Shown: positions 50,083-58,527 of the stretch, one piece after another
Position numbering within the stretch: position 1 is the first letter of the stretch
Layout: each line of letters begins with the position of its first letter
Assembly (NCBI GenBank): GCA_963828385.1
Contig: CAWHEF010000002.1
Span: forward strand, 2,108,001-2,172,000
DNA: 64,000 bases
Reading direction: 5' to 3'
Source of the DNA: Bog-756 sp963828385
GTDB taxonomy: Bacteria; Actinomycetota; Acidimicrobiia; Acidimicrobiales; RAAP-2
Made by a program: the position numbers and the translations under genes
Notes under the pieces: generated by a model
Databases searched by the model: none
Seen by the model: only the letters and a program-made list of their open reading frames with translations
Told to the model about the DNA's origin: nothing

Positions 50083-50455
50083 CAATCAGTCCTTTGTGGA
50101 AGGTGCCGAATTCAGTGGAAGGCGTCGAAATCCCACTCTGTGCTGCCCGTTGGTTGCCGCTCGCTGCGTACACACGCCGGCAACGCCCCCGGTCCGGCGA
50201 CCTCGACCTGCGAACCGCTGCGTCTTCACCGACCCGAAGATCGCCGCCCTGAGGGCGCTCCTCTCAGTATACAAGGAGCGTTTCTTCCGATTGCGGTCGG
50301 CTCGGGTAGTCCTCGATGCCCGTTGCCGCCCACTGGTCTCGGTGGAGTTGCCACCCAGGGTGGCAAATGGTGGTGACAGCGCTGCGGCACGCTTGAGTCG
50401 CGACCTCCGGGGTCCAACGCTTTTCCGGTGTCAGGGGCTCAGCTGATTTCAGGGC
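50083..50455 (-). promoter_or_regulatory. 373-nt gap upstream of the propeller-protein gene
   Basis: No gene is visible. On the minus strand TATACT at 50271-50266, preceded by TTG (extended -10 TTGTATACT), is a candidate -10 element about 180 nt before the start of the propeller gene. Its -35 is weak. The remaining sequence is GC-rich and has no clear repeat or terminator. Confidence 0.4.
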
Positions 50456-50806
50456 TCAGCCTTCCTCCACGGGACGGTTCTGGTCGTCGACGAGCACCAC
50501 CTGAGGCTCGTGGCCTGCCCGCTCGCGGTCGTCGAGGTCCACGTAGCTGACGACGATGACGAGGTCGTCCACCTGGGCCAGGCGGGCCGCCGCACCGTTG
50601 AGGCAGATCTGACCCTCGCTGCCCTCGATGGCGTAGGTCTCGAATCGGGCCCCGTTCATGATGTTGTACACGGCGACCTGCTCGTTGGGCACGATGTCCG
50701 CCAGCTTCATCAGAACGGGATCGATCGAGATCGATCCGACATAGTTGAGGTCGGCCTCGGTGACCCGGGCGCGATGGATCTTCCCGTTCATCATCCGTCG
50801 ACGCAT
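50456..50806 (-). CDS. panD: aspartate 1-decarboxylase
   Basis: A 116-residue pyruvoyl enzyme. The self-processing site is Gly24-Ser25 in 'NYVGSISIDP', where cleavage makes the pyruvoyl group. It has the substrate Lys in 'MNGKIHRARVT' and 'GEQVAVYNIMNGARFETYAIEG'-like beta-barrel strands. It makes beta-alanine for pantothenate and CoA synthesis. The start is ambiguous among ATG 50806, 50794 and 50791. It is not next to panB or panC. Beta-alanine production links to the phosphopantetheine needed by the carrier protein at 13584. Confidence 0.93.
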   Translation of the reverse strand: MRRRMMNGKIHRARVTEADLNYVGSISIDPVLMKLADIVPNEQVAVYNIMNGARFETYAIEGSEGQICLNGAAARLAQVDDLVIVVSYVDLDDRERAGHEPQVVLVDDQNRPVEEG

Positions 50807-51031
50807 CGTCGCTCCCTCCCGGTGGGGGTACCCGGTCCTGGCCGTGTCGTCCGGTCCAGGCCTGGTGCCGCTCGTGCGAGCCGGCGCTCCTCTGAAGCGT
50901 AGCGGTCCGGTGGGCGTGGGGCGATCGAAGGGAGCCGGGGACGGTCACCCACCCGCCCATGCCGGGTGTCCTCTGCGACCATCGGGTCAGGAGGTGGCCC
51001 AGACCGGAGGCGCATTCGGCCGTCGCTCCTG

Positions 51032-52001
51032 TCAGCCTCCGGTCTCGTAGCCGATGAACGTGCACAGGGGCCCCCGCGCCGTCGAGGGATCGAGGGCGTT
51101 GAGGACGTCCCGAAGGGCGATGTGGTCGTAGACGATGCCCAGGTGACCCGAGAAATCGAGGAGGCATTGGTTCTGGAGCACGATGTTGGTCACGTTCGGA
51201 CCAGGGCAATTGCTGGGACGTGTAGGGCGTGACCACCTCGTCGTACTCCGTGCTGATCACCGTGTAATTGACCCCGGGCACCGTGATGCCGCTGTCGTCG
51301 AGGGTGGTGATGAACGCCGATCCGACCTCCTGTTCGACACAGGACTCACAGACGCTGGACAGCCCCTCTGACACGACCGTCGATACGCCGGGGATGACGT
51401 TCTCGAAATTCACGAGCCCGTCGAGGGTGGTTCCGTGGTTGTCGGGCGCGAGTGCGACGAAGTCGTTCACGACCGAAGAACCGCCCAGGAACTTGATGTA
51501 GTAGTTGGGCATCATGCCGCCCTGCGAATGGCCGACAAGGTCCACCTTGGGCGCTCCCGTCGCCGCCCGGACCTGGTTCACGAAGGAGGCGAGCTCGCCG
51601 GCCGACGTGGCGATGTCGCCGACCCCGTAGATCGTGCCGAGAAGGGGCGGACCTCCGTAGTTGAACGTGTACACGCAGTAGCCGTTGTCATAGAGCAGCG
51701 GCGAGAGCGCCTGCCAGTTGTCGTCCTCGTTGGCGAACGTCCCGTTCACCAGGACGACCGGGACCGGATGGGCCGACGATGGGACGCACGACCAGTTGTT
51801 CGCGCCCGGAGGCGGCGAGTCGGGGGCGAGCGCCCCGGCGGAGTAGTCGAGGGTCGAGTAGACAACCGGCAGCCGGGTGGCAGCACCGGCCGGCACGGCG
51901 GCGAGTCCGGCGGCAAGGCCCGAGGCGAGGAACAGCGAGGCGGCGGCGACGACCAGTGCCGCCACGACACCGTGGCGACGAACCTTCTTTGCGCCCAACA
52001 A
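51032..52001 (-). pseudogene. secreted alpha/beta-hydrolase lipase/esterase, one frameshift
   Basis: From TTG 52001 (preceded by GGGGG): a signal sequence (VVAALVVAAASLFLASGLAAG), then 'PVVLVNGTFANEDDNWQALSPLLYDNGYCVYTFNYGG', the nucleophile elbow G-H-S-Q-G-G and the acid in 'ISTEYDEVVTP'. This is a lipase of the class with the 'GTFAN' oxyanion loop. Near 51208 one extra base breaks the frame. Removing it gives 'GPNVTNIVLQNQCLLDFSGH' and 'IVYDHIALRDVLNALDP', where the catalytic His lies, ending at 51032. As read, the protein would lack its His and be inactive. It is divergent from a TetR gene. Confidence 0.82.
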
Positions 52002-52091
52002 GACGAACCCCCTGACCGGTGTCAGGCCTCTGCCCGTGTCAGCGTCTGCCCGTGTCAGCGTCTGCCTGTGCGGACGGTGCCCGCTCTCTCT

Positions 52092-52107
52092 TGTACGTTT
52101 GCGTACA
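52092..52107. promoter_or_regulatory. palindromic operator between lipase and TetR genes
   Basis: TGTACG-TTTG-CGTACA: a perfect 6-bp inverted repeat with 4-bp spacer, midway in the short divergent gap between the lipase (minus, start 52001) and the TetR regulator (plus, start 52143). TetR proteins bind such palindromes and usually repress the adjacent divergent gene and their own. It lies 36 nt before the TetR start and about 90 nt before the lipase start. Confidence 0.65.
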
Positions 52108-52142
52108 TTAAAGAGTCGAAGACCACCGGTCAAGGACGATCG

Positions 52143-52802
52143 TTGTCGCGGTCCCACGCCGGGGCCGGGCTGCCCAGGGGTCGGCACCGGATCCCCCCGG
52201 CTGAGGCCCGAGCTACCCAGCTCGACCGCATCCTGCGCGCCGTCGTCGCCTCGGTGGCCGAGCTCGGTCCCGGCGGGTTCACCGTCTCTGACATCGTCCG
52301 CCGGGCCCGCGTATCGCGTGCCACCTTCTACGACCACTTTCCCACCAAAGAGTCGTGTCTCCTCACCGCCACCCGTCGAGGCGGCGAGATCATGTTCAGG
52401 CGGGTGATGGCGGCCAGCTCGGTGTCGACCGAGGACGACTCCTTCGAGGCTCCGTTGGCACCCGCCCTCGCCGCATTCTTCAGGTTCCTGACCGAAGAGC
52501 CGGATTTCGCCGCCGCATTCTTCACCGGGCTGCCGGCGATGGGATCCGATGGCCTCTTCCAGCTCGACGAGGCGGTCGGGGACTTCGCCACCGCCCTTCG
52601 CGTGCGTCGGGAGGAGCTGCGACTCGCAGGTGCACCTTGGCCCGACATTCCCGACGCCGTGTATTCGACGCTCATCATGGGCGTCCACGGCATGGTCAGC
52701 TCGTACGTCCGGTCGGGACGGCTCGATGACGTCGTGTCCCTGGAGAGGCCTCTGCGCGACCTGTTCCGGGTGGTGCTCACGGACACCTCGTGGTCGGGCT
52801 GA
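52143..52802 (+). CDS. TetR-family transcriptional regulator
   Basis: A 219-residue regulator. The helix-turn-helix is 'TVSDIVRRARVSRATFYDHF' with 'PTKESCLLTATRRGGE'; the remainder is helical and ligand-binding ('PALAAFFRFLTEEPDFAAAFF', 'PDAVYSTLIMGVHGMV'). TTG 52143 is favoured by AAGGA about 8 nt upstream. The divergent lipase gene and the intervening palindrome (52092-52107) make the lipase its likely target. Such regulators often respond to fatty acids or lipids; the effector here is inference. Confidence 0.88.
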   Translation: MSRSHAGAGLPRGRHRIPPAEARATQLDRILRAVVASVAELGPGGFTVSDIVRRARVSRATFYDHFPTKESCLLTATRRGGEIMFRRVMAASSVSTEDDSFEAPLAPALAAFFRFLTEEPDFAAAFFTGLPAMGSDGLFQLDEAVGDFATALRVRREELRLAGAPWPDIPDAVYSTLIMGVHGMVSSYVRSGRLDDVVSLERPLRDLFRVVLTDTSWSG

Positions 52803-52870
52803 CGGAGTCGCGATCAGTCTGACCGCTTCGGTGCCTCGGCCCTGTTGGCAGTCGGGGCGCACGGTGGGGC

Positions 52871-53527
52871 ATGGTGGTCACCGTGGACACCGAGATCGTG
52901 ATCTATGACGGCTTCGAGGAGCTGGACGTGTTCGGGCCGCTCTCTGTCCTCGCCAACGCCGGGTACGAGATCGCGTTGGTGACGGTGGGAGACCCCCACA
53001 CCGTCCGGGCGGCCAACGGCACCGAGGTCGTCCCGGCCCGGGCCCTCGGCACAGCACCCGAGCTCATCGTCGTGCCCGGTGGGGGATGGAACGTACGGGC
53101 CGATCGCGGGGCGTGGGGGGAGACCCGTCGAGGTGACCTGCCGCGAGCTGTCGCCGAGCGCTACGCGTCGGGCAGCACGCTCGCCGCGGTGTGCACGGGG
53201 ACGATGCTCGTGGCCGGCGCCGGACTGCTCGAGGGCCGTCCGGCCGTCACCCATCGGGCGGCCTTCGATGACCTGGCCGCGGCCGGAGCGCGGGTGATCC
53301 GCGATGCCCGGGTGGTCGACGACGGCCGGATCGTCACCGCCGGTGGCGTCACGTCGGGCATCGACCTGGCCCTGTGGTTGGTCGAGCGGGACCTCGGCCC
53401 GGCCAAGGCGGCGGCGGTCGCCCACGGGCTCGAGCACCCCCGGCTCGGCACCGTATGGCTGCATGAGGGCCACATTGCCTACGACTCCTCGGGCTCGGGG
53501 ACCGCCGCCCGGCTCTCCGACGGCTGA
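52871..53527 (+). CDS. DJ-1/PfpI family protein
   Basis: A 218-residue flavodoxin-like protein. 'IVIYDGFEELDVFGPLSVL' at the start and the nucleophile elbow 'LAAVCTGTMLVAGAGLLEG' with Cys108 mark the DJ-1/PfpI superfamily, of the isonitrile hydratase/AraC-like amidase type. 'VTAGGVTSGIDLALWLVE' follows. Members are hydratases, glyoxalases or regulators; the substrate is unknown. An N-terminal Glu in 'GFEEL' may assist the Cys. It follows the TetR gene by 68 nt on the same strand and might be co-transcribed. Confidence 0.87.
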   Translation: MVVTVDTEIVIYDGFEELDVFGPLSVLANAGYEIALVTVGDPHTVRAANGTEVVPARALGTAPELIVVPGGGWNVRADRGAWGETRRGDLPRAVAERYASGSTLAAVCTGTMLVAGAGLLEGRPAVTHRAAFDDLAAAGARVIRDARVVDDGRIVTAGGVTSGIDLALWLVERDLGPAKAAAVAHGLEHPRLGTVWLHEGHIAYDSSGSGTAARLSDG

Positions 53528-53595
53528 AGACGCCCGGTCCCCGCCGTCAGCCCGAGCGGGGCGCCCGACCCACGGAGGTTTCACGCCACCGGGGC

Positions 53596-53624
53596 TTGTC
53601 AGAGATATCGTATCGCGATACAAT
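53596..53624 (+). promoter_or_regulatory. promoter with operator palindrome for the small zinc-ribbon gene
   Basis: TTGTCA (53596-53601) and TACAAT (53619-53624) are separated by 17 nt, a good sigma-70-like promoter. A perfect 12-bp palindrome, GTATCGCGATAC (53610-53621), fills the end of the spacer and overlaps the -10, an ideal position for a repressor. A related half-site, ATCGTAT, occurs upstream of the MarR-DUF488 gene near 54780. The plus-strand gene starts 34 nt downstream. Confidence 0.65.
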
Positions 53625-53657
53625 CTCTATACGAGGTGAAGGAAAGAGGTGATCCAT

Positions 53658-53912
53658 ATGGTGGTGGGTGAAGTTGTGGCTGGGGTGTTGCTCTTCGCGC
53701 TCGCCGTCGCCACCACGGTCGGGCTGTATATCGGTCTCCTCGGGGTGTTGGGGGCGATCCGACTGGACCGCTGCGATCGTTGCGGACACCTCGGGGTGGT
53801 CTCCCGGGCCGAGCACGCCACGACCTGCCCCTACTGCAGGCACGAGCGACTGCTCCATCCGATCTACACCCTGCACCACGCTCATGAGGAGGGGCAGCTC
53901 GAGCACCTCTGA
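53658..53912 (+). CDS. small membrane protein with a zinc-ribbon tail
   Basis: An 84-residue protein: one membrane helix (VVAGVLLFALAVATTVGLYIG, possibly two) then a cytoplasmic zinc ribbon with C-x2-C in 'RCDRCGHLG' and C-x2-C in 'TTCPYCRHE', and a His-rich tail. ATG 53658 is fixed by AGAGG 8 nt upstream. An in-frame GTG at 53649 is less well placed. Its promoter carries a palindrome overlapping the -10, and the next gene on the other strand is a MarR-type regulator, a possible controller. No family function known. Confidence 0.75.
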   Translation: MVVGEVVAGVLLFALAVATTVGLYIGLLGVLGAIRLDRCDRCGHLGVVSRAEHATTCPYCRHERLLHPIYTLHHAHEEGQLEHL

Positions 53913-53934
53913 TCCCGTCGGCGAGCCCGAACGC

Positions 53935-54765
53935 TCACTCCTCGGCAAGCACGTCCTTCAGCACTCGAGCACCCGAGTGCTCGAGATCCCCGGCCGCCGT
54001 GAGCAAGACGGTGTCTTCGAGGGCAGCCCGTCGGCGCAGCTCGTCGAGCGCGTCCCGTGCGGGGAGGGCCGAGAGCTCGGTCCGGTACCGGCGCTCGAAC
54101 TCGGCGAAGCGCTCAGGAGCCTGTCCATACCATCTCCGCAGACCAGCACTGGGGGCAACCTCTTTCGACCAAGAATCGAACGGCGCATCGGACCTGGAGA
54201 GCTCGCGGGGCCACTTGCGATCGACGAGCACCCTGTGGTTCGTGCCCTGATGGACATCGTCGTCGACGTGGGCGATGTCGACCTTCGTCGGGCCCGGCGA
54301 TCCGGCGTCTTCGGCGGTGGGCGGCGGGCCCGGGAACCCGTGCGTCCGCTGGACCGGGCCGAGGCCTTCCCACGCACCGGGTAGCTGGGGGGCGAGGCGT
54401 TCGAGCTCTTCCAGGTGGAGGGCGGACAACGCCTCCAACCGGCGGGCACCGTCCTCGGTCAGCTGCAGGCGCACGACACGGTGGTCCTCCTCGGAGCGGG
54501 CGCGGGTCACGAGTCCGGCGCTATCGGCGCGATCGACCAGCCCGACGGCGCTGTGGTGGCGCAGAAGAAGGTAGTCGGCGACCTCGCCGATGGTCGGTCC
54601 CCGGGGATCCTCATGACCGCGGATCGCCAGGAGGAGCTGGTGATGGGCGGGCGTGAGGCCGGCCGCCCTGGCCTGCTGCTCGCTCCACCGCTCGAAATGC
54701 CGGAGGCCGGTCCGAAGGGCGAGAAGCCGGGCGTAGACCTCGGTCGGTAGGGTCACTCCGTTCAC
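53935..54765 (-). CDS. MarR-family regulator fused to a DUF488 domain
   Basis: A 276-residue two-domain protein. Residues 10-145 are a MarR winged helix ('AGLTPAHHQLLLAIRGHEDP', 'TIGEVADYLLLRHHSAVGLVDRA', wing 'LVTRARSEEDHRVVRLQLTEDG'). After a Gly/Pro-rich linker, residues 163-275 match DUF488: 'HRVLVDRKWPRELSRSDAPF' (usual form R-L-W-P-R-G-L), 'WSKEVAPSAGLRRWYGQAPERF', 'FERRYRTEL' and 'LLTAAGDLEHSGARVL'. DUF488 is a common stand-alone domain of unknown function. The start is GTG 54765. Operator-like sequences upstream of this gene and of the facing gene share the ATCGTAT half-site. Confidence 0.85.
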   Translation of the reverse strand: MNGVTLPTEVYARLLALRTGLRHFERWSEQQARAAGLTPAHHQLLLAIRGHEDPRGPTIGEVADYLLLRHHSAVGLVDRADSAGLVTRARSEEDHRVVRLQLTEDGARRLEALSALHLEELERLAPQLPGAWEGLGPVQRTHGFPGPPPTAEDAGSPGPTKVDIAHVDDDVHQGTNHRVLVDRKWPRELSRSDAPFDSWSKEVAPSAGLRRWYGQAPERFAEFERRYRTELSALPARDALDELRRRAALEDTVLLTAAGDLEHSGARVLKDVLAEE

Positions 54766-54889
54766 GATATCATCCTAATACGATGCAAAATCTTCCCTCT
54801 GTTCCCGCACGCCCGCTCCCAGCCTTGCGCCCGGCGACCCCGTGCCCGTCCTGGGTCAGAGAGCACCTCGAGCCAGCCACGGAACAGGC

Positions 54890-56929
54890 GTGAGCGAGCG
54901 CCTACCCGGCCTCGGGGCGATGCCGACCGGGCAAACGGCGGATGACCCCGAGGCCGACGAGCTCGATGTCCAACAGGTCCCCGTCGGCGACCCGTCGGTG
55001 GACGTGGGCGACCCGGATGCCGCCGATGTCTCCTTCGTAGGACCTGACCGCAGGCCGCTGCACACCTCCGAACGTGCGCTCGGGGACTTCACGGCCACCG
55101 CCGCCATCCTGAGGCTGGTCCCCCTGGCCATCGCCATCGGTGTCCTCGGTGCAGGCATCTCGCTGGCCCTGCTCGACATGATCGGGTTCTTCACCAACCT
55201 GTTCTACTACCAGCGTCTCAGCGTCACGCTGGTGTCCCCCAACGCCAACACGCTCGGTGCCGTCGCCATCGCCATACCCGTCTTCGGCGGCCTCATCGTC
55301 GGGCTGATGGCCCGTTTCGGATCGGAGCAGATCCGCGGCCACGGAATTCCCGAGGCGATGGAGCGCATCCTGATCAACGGGAGCAGGGTTGCGCCACGGT
55401 TGGCGATCTTGAAACCCATCTCGAGCGCGATCAGCATCGGAACCGGCGGCCCGTTCGGCGCCGAAGGACCGATCATCCTCACCGGTGGTGCGGTCGGCTC
55501 GATCGTCGGCCAGCTCTTCCACCTCACCGCCGCCCAACGCCGCAGCCTGCTGGTGGCCGGCGCCGCAGCCGGCATGAGCGCCGTGTTCGGAACTCCGGTC
55601 GCCGCCACGCTGTTCGGCGTCGAGCTGCTCGCCTTCGAGTTCAAGCCGCGCTCGATGGTGCTGATAGGGCTGGCGGCGGCGACGGCGGATGGGCTCCGCA
55701 TCGTCATGGCATCGGCCGGGCTGGTCTCACCCCAGCCGCTCTTCCCCGTCCCTGCCCACGCTGCCCTGGGTGGGATCGTCCTGCTTGGTGCGGTCGTGGT
55801 CGGCATCGCCGGCGGCCTCGCCGCCTGGCTCCTGACCCAGGCCGTCTACCGCTCCGAGGACCTGTTCAAGAAGCTCAGCGGCCATCTTCACTGGATGTGG
55901 TGGCCGATGATCGGCGGCCTCGTCATCGGCGTCGGAGGACTGATCGACCCCCGGGCCCTCGGCGTCGGCTACAACACGATCCACGCCGAGCTGCTCGGTC
56001 AGATCGCGGCGTCCTCGCTCATGGTCCTGTTCGTGGTCAAGCTCGTGATCTGGGCCGGTGGGCTCGGAGGTGGCACGAGCGGGGGCATCCTCGCTCCCAT
56101 CATGATGATGGGAGCCGCTGTCGGCGGCATCCTCGGCCACGTCCTCCCTGGAACGACGCCGGCCGTCTGGGCGCTTCTCGGCATGGCCGGAGCACTCGGC
56201 GGAGTCACCCGTTCGCCGTTCACCGCCATCGTCTTCTCGTTCGAGCTGACTCACGACCAGAACAGCCTGCTCGCCCTCCTCGTCGTGGCCACTGTCTCCC
56301 ACCTGGTCAGCGTGCTCGTCCTGAAACGCTCGATCCTCACCGAGAAGGTGGCGAGACGAGGGTTCCATGTCATGCGCGAGTACGCCGTCGATCCACTGGA
56401 GGCGACCTTCGTCCGTGAGGTTATGGACACCGACGTCTACACCGTCGAACCGCCCCGTCTCATCGCAGACCTCTACGACGCTCTCGACGAGGGCTCCGCC
56501 GAGCGGCGCCAACGCCTGTTCCCCGTCCTCGGTTCCGAGGGCCAGCTCGTCGGGATCGTGCCCTGGTCCGCCGTGCTGGCCACCAAGGACGATCCGAGCC
56601 GGCGGGTCGCGGACGTCATGATCTCCCCCATGACCGTCGCCTATCCCGACGAGATCCTGCGCTCGGTGGCCGACCGCATGGCAGCGCTCGGAGTGGGGGT
56701 CCTCCCCGTCGTGGAGCGATCCGATCCGAGCCAGCTAGACGGGCTGATCACGCAGATCGACCTCCTTCAGGCCCGTCAGAAGCTCCTCGAGGAGGAGCGT
56801 CACGCCGAACGTGTGCTGACCCTGCGCCGGGTGAAGGAGCGGGGAGAGACGGAGAAGGGGCCGCGCCCCGACAGCCGAGGTGGCCCCGACGCCCGACCGG
56901 ATCATCTGGAGACCGAGCGCACCCCATGA
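54890..56929 (+). CDS. ClC-type chloride channel/antiporter with CBS domains
   Basis: About 679 residues. An acidic N-terminal tail precedes ten or more membrane segments with ClC signatures: G-T-G-G-P-F-G-A-E-G-P (gating Glu kept), 'SAVFGTPVAATLFGVELL' and 'GGLGGGTSGGILAPIMMMGAA'. Two C-terminal CBS domains ('VREVMDTDVYTVEPP', 'VADVMISPMTVAYPDEI') sense nucleotides. The gating Glu suggests H+/Cl- exchange or a gated channel. GTG 54890 is preferred with GGAACAG upstream; an upstream GTG at 54842 is also open. It lies near a palindrome-regulated region but is probably independent. Confidence 0.93.
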   Translation: MSERLPGLGAMPTGQTADDPEADELDVQQVPVGDPSVDVGDPDAADVSFVGPDRRPLHTSERALGDFTATAAILRLVPLAIAIGVLGAGISLALLDMIGFFTNLFYYQRLSVTLVSPNANTLGAVAIAIPVFGGLIVGLMARFGSEQIRGHGIPEAMERILINGSRVAPRLAILKPISSAISIGTGGPFGAEGPIILTGGAVGSIVGQLFHLTAAQRRSLLVAGAAAGMSAVFGTPVAATLFGVELLAFEFKPRSMVLIGLAAATADGLRIVMASAGLVSPQPLFPVPAHAALGGIVLLGAVVVGIAGGLAAWLLTQAVYRSEDLFKKLSGHLHWMWWPMIGGLVIGVGGLIDPRALGVGYNTIHAELLGQIAASSLMVLFVVKLVIWAGGLGGGTSGGILAPIMMMGAAVGGILGHVLPGTTPAVWALLGMAGALGGVTRSPFTAIVFSFELTHDQNSLLALLVVATVSHLVSVLVLKRSILTEKVARRGFHVMREYAVDPLEATFVREVMDTDVYTVEPPRLIADLYDALDEGSAERRQRLFPVLGSEGQLVGIVPWSAVLATKDDPSRRVADVMISPMTVAYPDEILRSVADRMAALGVGVLPVVERSDPSQLDGLITQIDLLQARQKLLEEERHAERVLTLRRVKERGETEKGPRPDSRGGPDARPDHLETERTP

Positions 56930-57035
56930 CACGCCTCGTGCCGGACCAGCCCAACACGGGCTGAGGCCGGCCCGCAGGAAGTCGGAACGGAGTAGCGTGC
57001 CGAATTGCCCTCGTTCTCACCACCATGGAGGTCTC

Positions 57036-58506
57036 ATGACGCTGGTCGATCGCGAACAGGAGCTTGCAGCAGGCGACGAAGCTGCCGTCGCTGACCTGCG
57101 CCGCTCGTTCGAGGCTCAGAAGGCTGCGTTCAAGGCGCACCCCCTCCCGACCCCGGACGAGCGCCGCTCCCATCTCGAGGCGCTGGCCGGGATGATGATG
57201 GCGAACCGGCAGCGGATCAGAGAGGCGCTTGCCGCCGATTTCGCCGTGCATCCAGACCTGTTCAGCGATCTCATCGAGTGCGCCGGCATACCGGCCCGCG
57301 CCCTCTTCGCCATCAGCCAGCTCGATGCGTGGATGGCGGACGACGAGCGCCAGGTGGACCCGTCCTTCTTCGGGACGGCCAGGGCGTTCGTCCGGTACCA
57401 GCCGAAGGGTGTGGTCGGGAACATCGTCCCGTGGAACTTCCCCTTCGACATCGGGATCGGGCCCCTCGTCGAGATGCTCGCCGCCGGTAACCGGGCGATC
57501 GTGAAACCTTCGGACTTCACGCCCGCTTGCGGGGAGCTGATGGCCGACATGATCGGCTCGACCTTCGATGCCGATCACGTCACGGTAGCGGTGGGAGGTC
57601 TGGAGCTGGCCCGCACCTTTCCGACGCTCGCCTGGGATCACCTGCTTTACACGGGGAGCCCGGCCATCGGCAGAGTCATCGCCAGGGCGGCGGCGGACAA
57701 CCTCGTCCCCACCACGCTCGAGCTCGGCGGGAAGTGCCCGACGGTGGTGCTCGATGATGCCGTCGATGAAGAGACGGTCTCGAACATTCTCGGGACGAAG
57801 ATGATCAAGAACGGGCAGATGTGCATCTCGGTGGACTACGTCCTCGTGCCCCGGAGGCAGATGGCCGAGTTCACGAGCCTCGCCCGTCGCCACATAAGCG
57901 CGCGGACTCCCGCGTACTCGCGCAGCGGCGACTGCACCGGGATCATCACGAACCGGCACCTCGACCGTCTGGTCGAGCTGTCGGACGAGGCCCGCGACGC
58001 CGGCTATGAGGTCGTGGAGATCGAGGAGGGTGGCCGCCTCAATCGGGACACCCGCCAAATGCCTCTCGTCTTGGTACTCGACCCCGGTGACGAGCTCAAG
58101 ATCATGCAGGAGGAGATCTTCGGTCCCATCCTCCCGATCAAACCCTACGACGACGTCGACGAGGCGGTTGCGTACATCAACGACAACGAGCGTCCGCTCG
58201 GGCTCTACGTCTTCGGTCACGACGAGGCCCGGACCGGGGATGTGCTCCGACGAACGACCAGCGGAGGCGCGTGCGTCAACGCGTCGCGCGGCCCAAGGGG
58301 CCCTCCCCTCCCTCGGGTTCGGAGGCGTCGGGAACAGTGGGATGGGTCGCCATCACGGCATCGACGGCTTCCGTGAGTTCTCCAATCCGCGAGGAGTGGT
58401 CGTCCGGGGCGAGGGCGACCTTGTCGATGCCTTTTACCCTCCCTACGGTGACCAACTCGGCGCCGTCATGGAGGCCGTGTTCGGCCAGGCGACAGTCGAA
58501 TCGTGA
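57036..58506 (+). pseudogene. aldehyde dehydrogenase (coniferyl aldehyde dehydrogenase-like), one frameshift
   Basis: From ATG 57036 (GGAGG 5 nt upstream): 'YQPKGVVGNIVPWNFPFDIGIG', 'LLYTGSPAIGRVIARAAADN', the Glu in 'TTLELGGKCPTVVLDDA' and the catalytic Cys in 'KNGQMCISVDYV'. The frame breaks near 58286. Removing one base continues 'AAQGALPSLGFGGVGNSGMG' and 'GIDGFREFSNPRGVVV' to the stop at 58506, giving a 489-residue enzyme. The C-terminal oligomerisation segment is essential, so without repair the protein would be inactive. It oxidises an aldehyde to an acid with NAD(P). Confidence 0.85.
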
Positions 58507-58527
58507 CCCTCCGGGGCGGGTCGCGGC

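Noticed and set aside
50439..51031. Extension of the lipase frame through to 50439
   Set aside because: This part is the frameshifted continuation running antisense to and past panD; the proper lipase ends at 51032 after frame correction.
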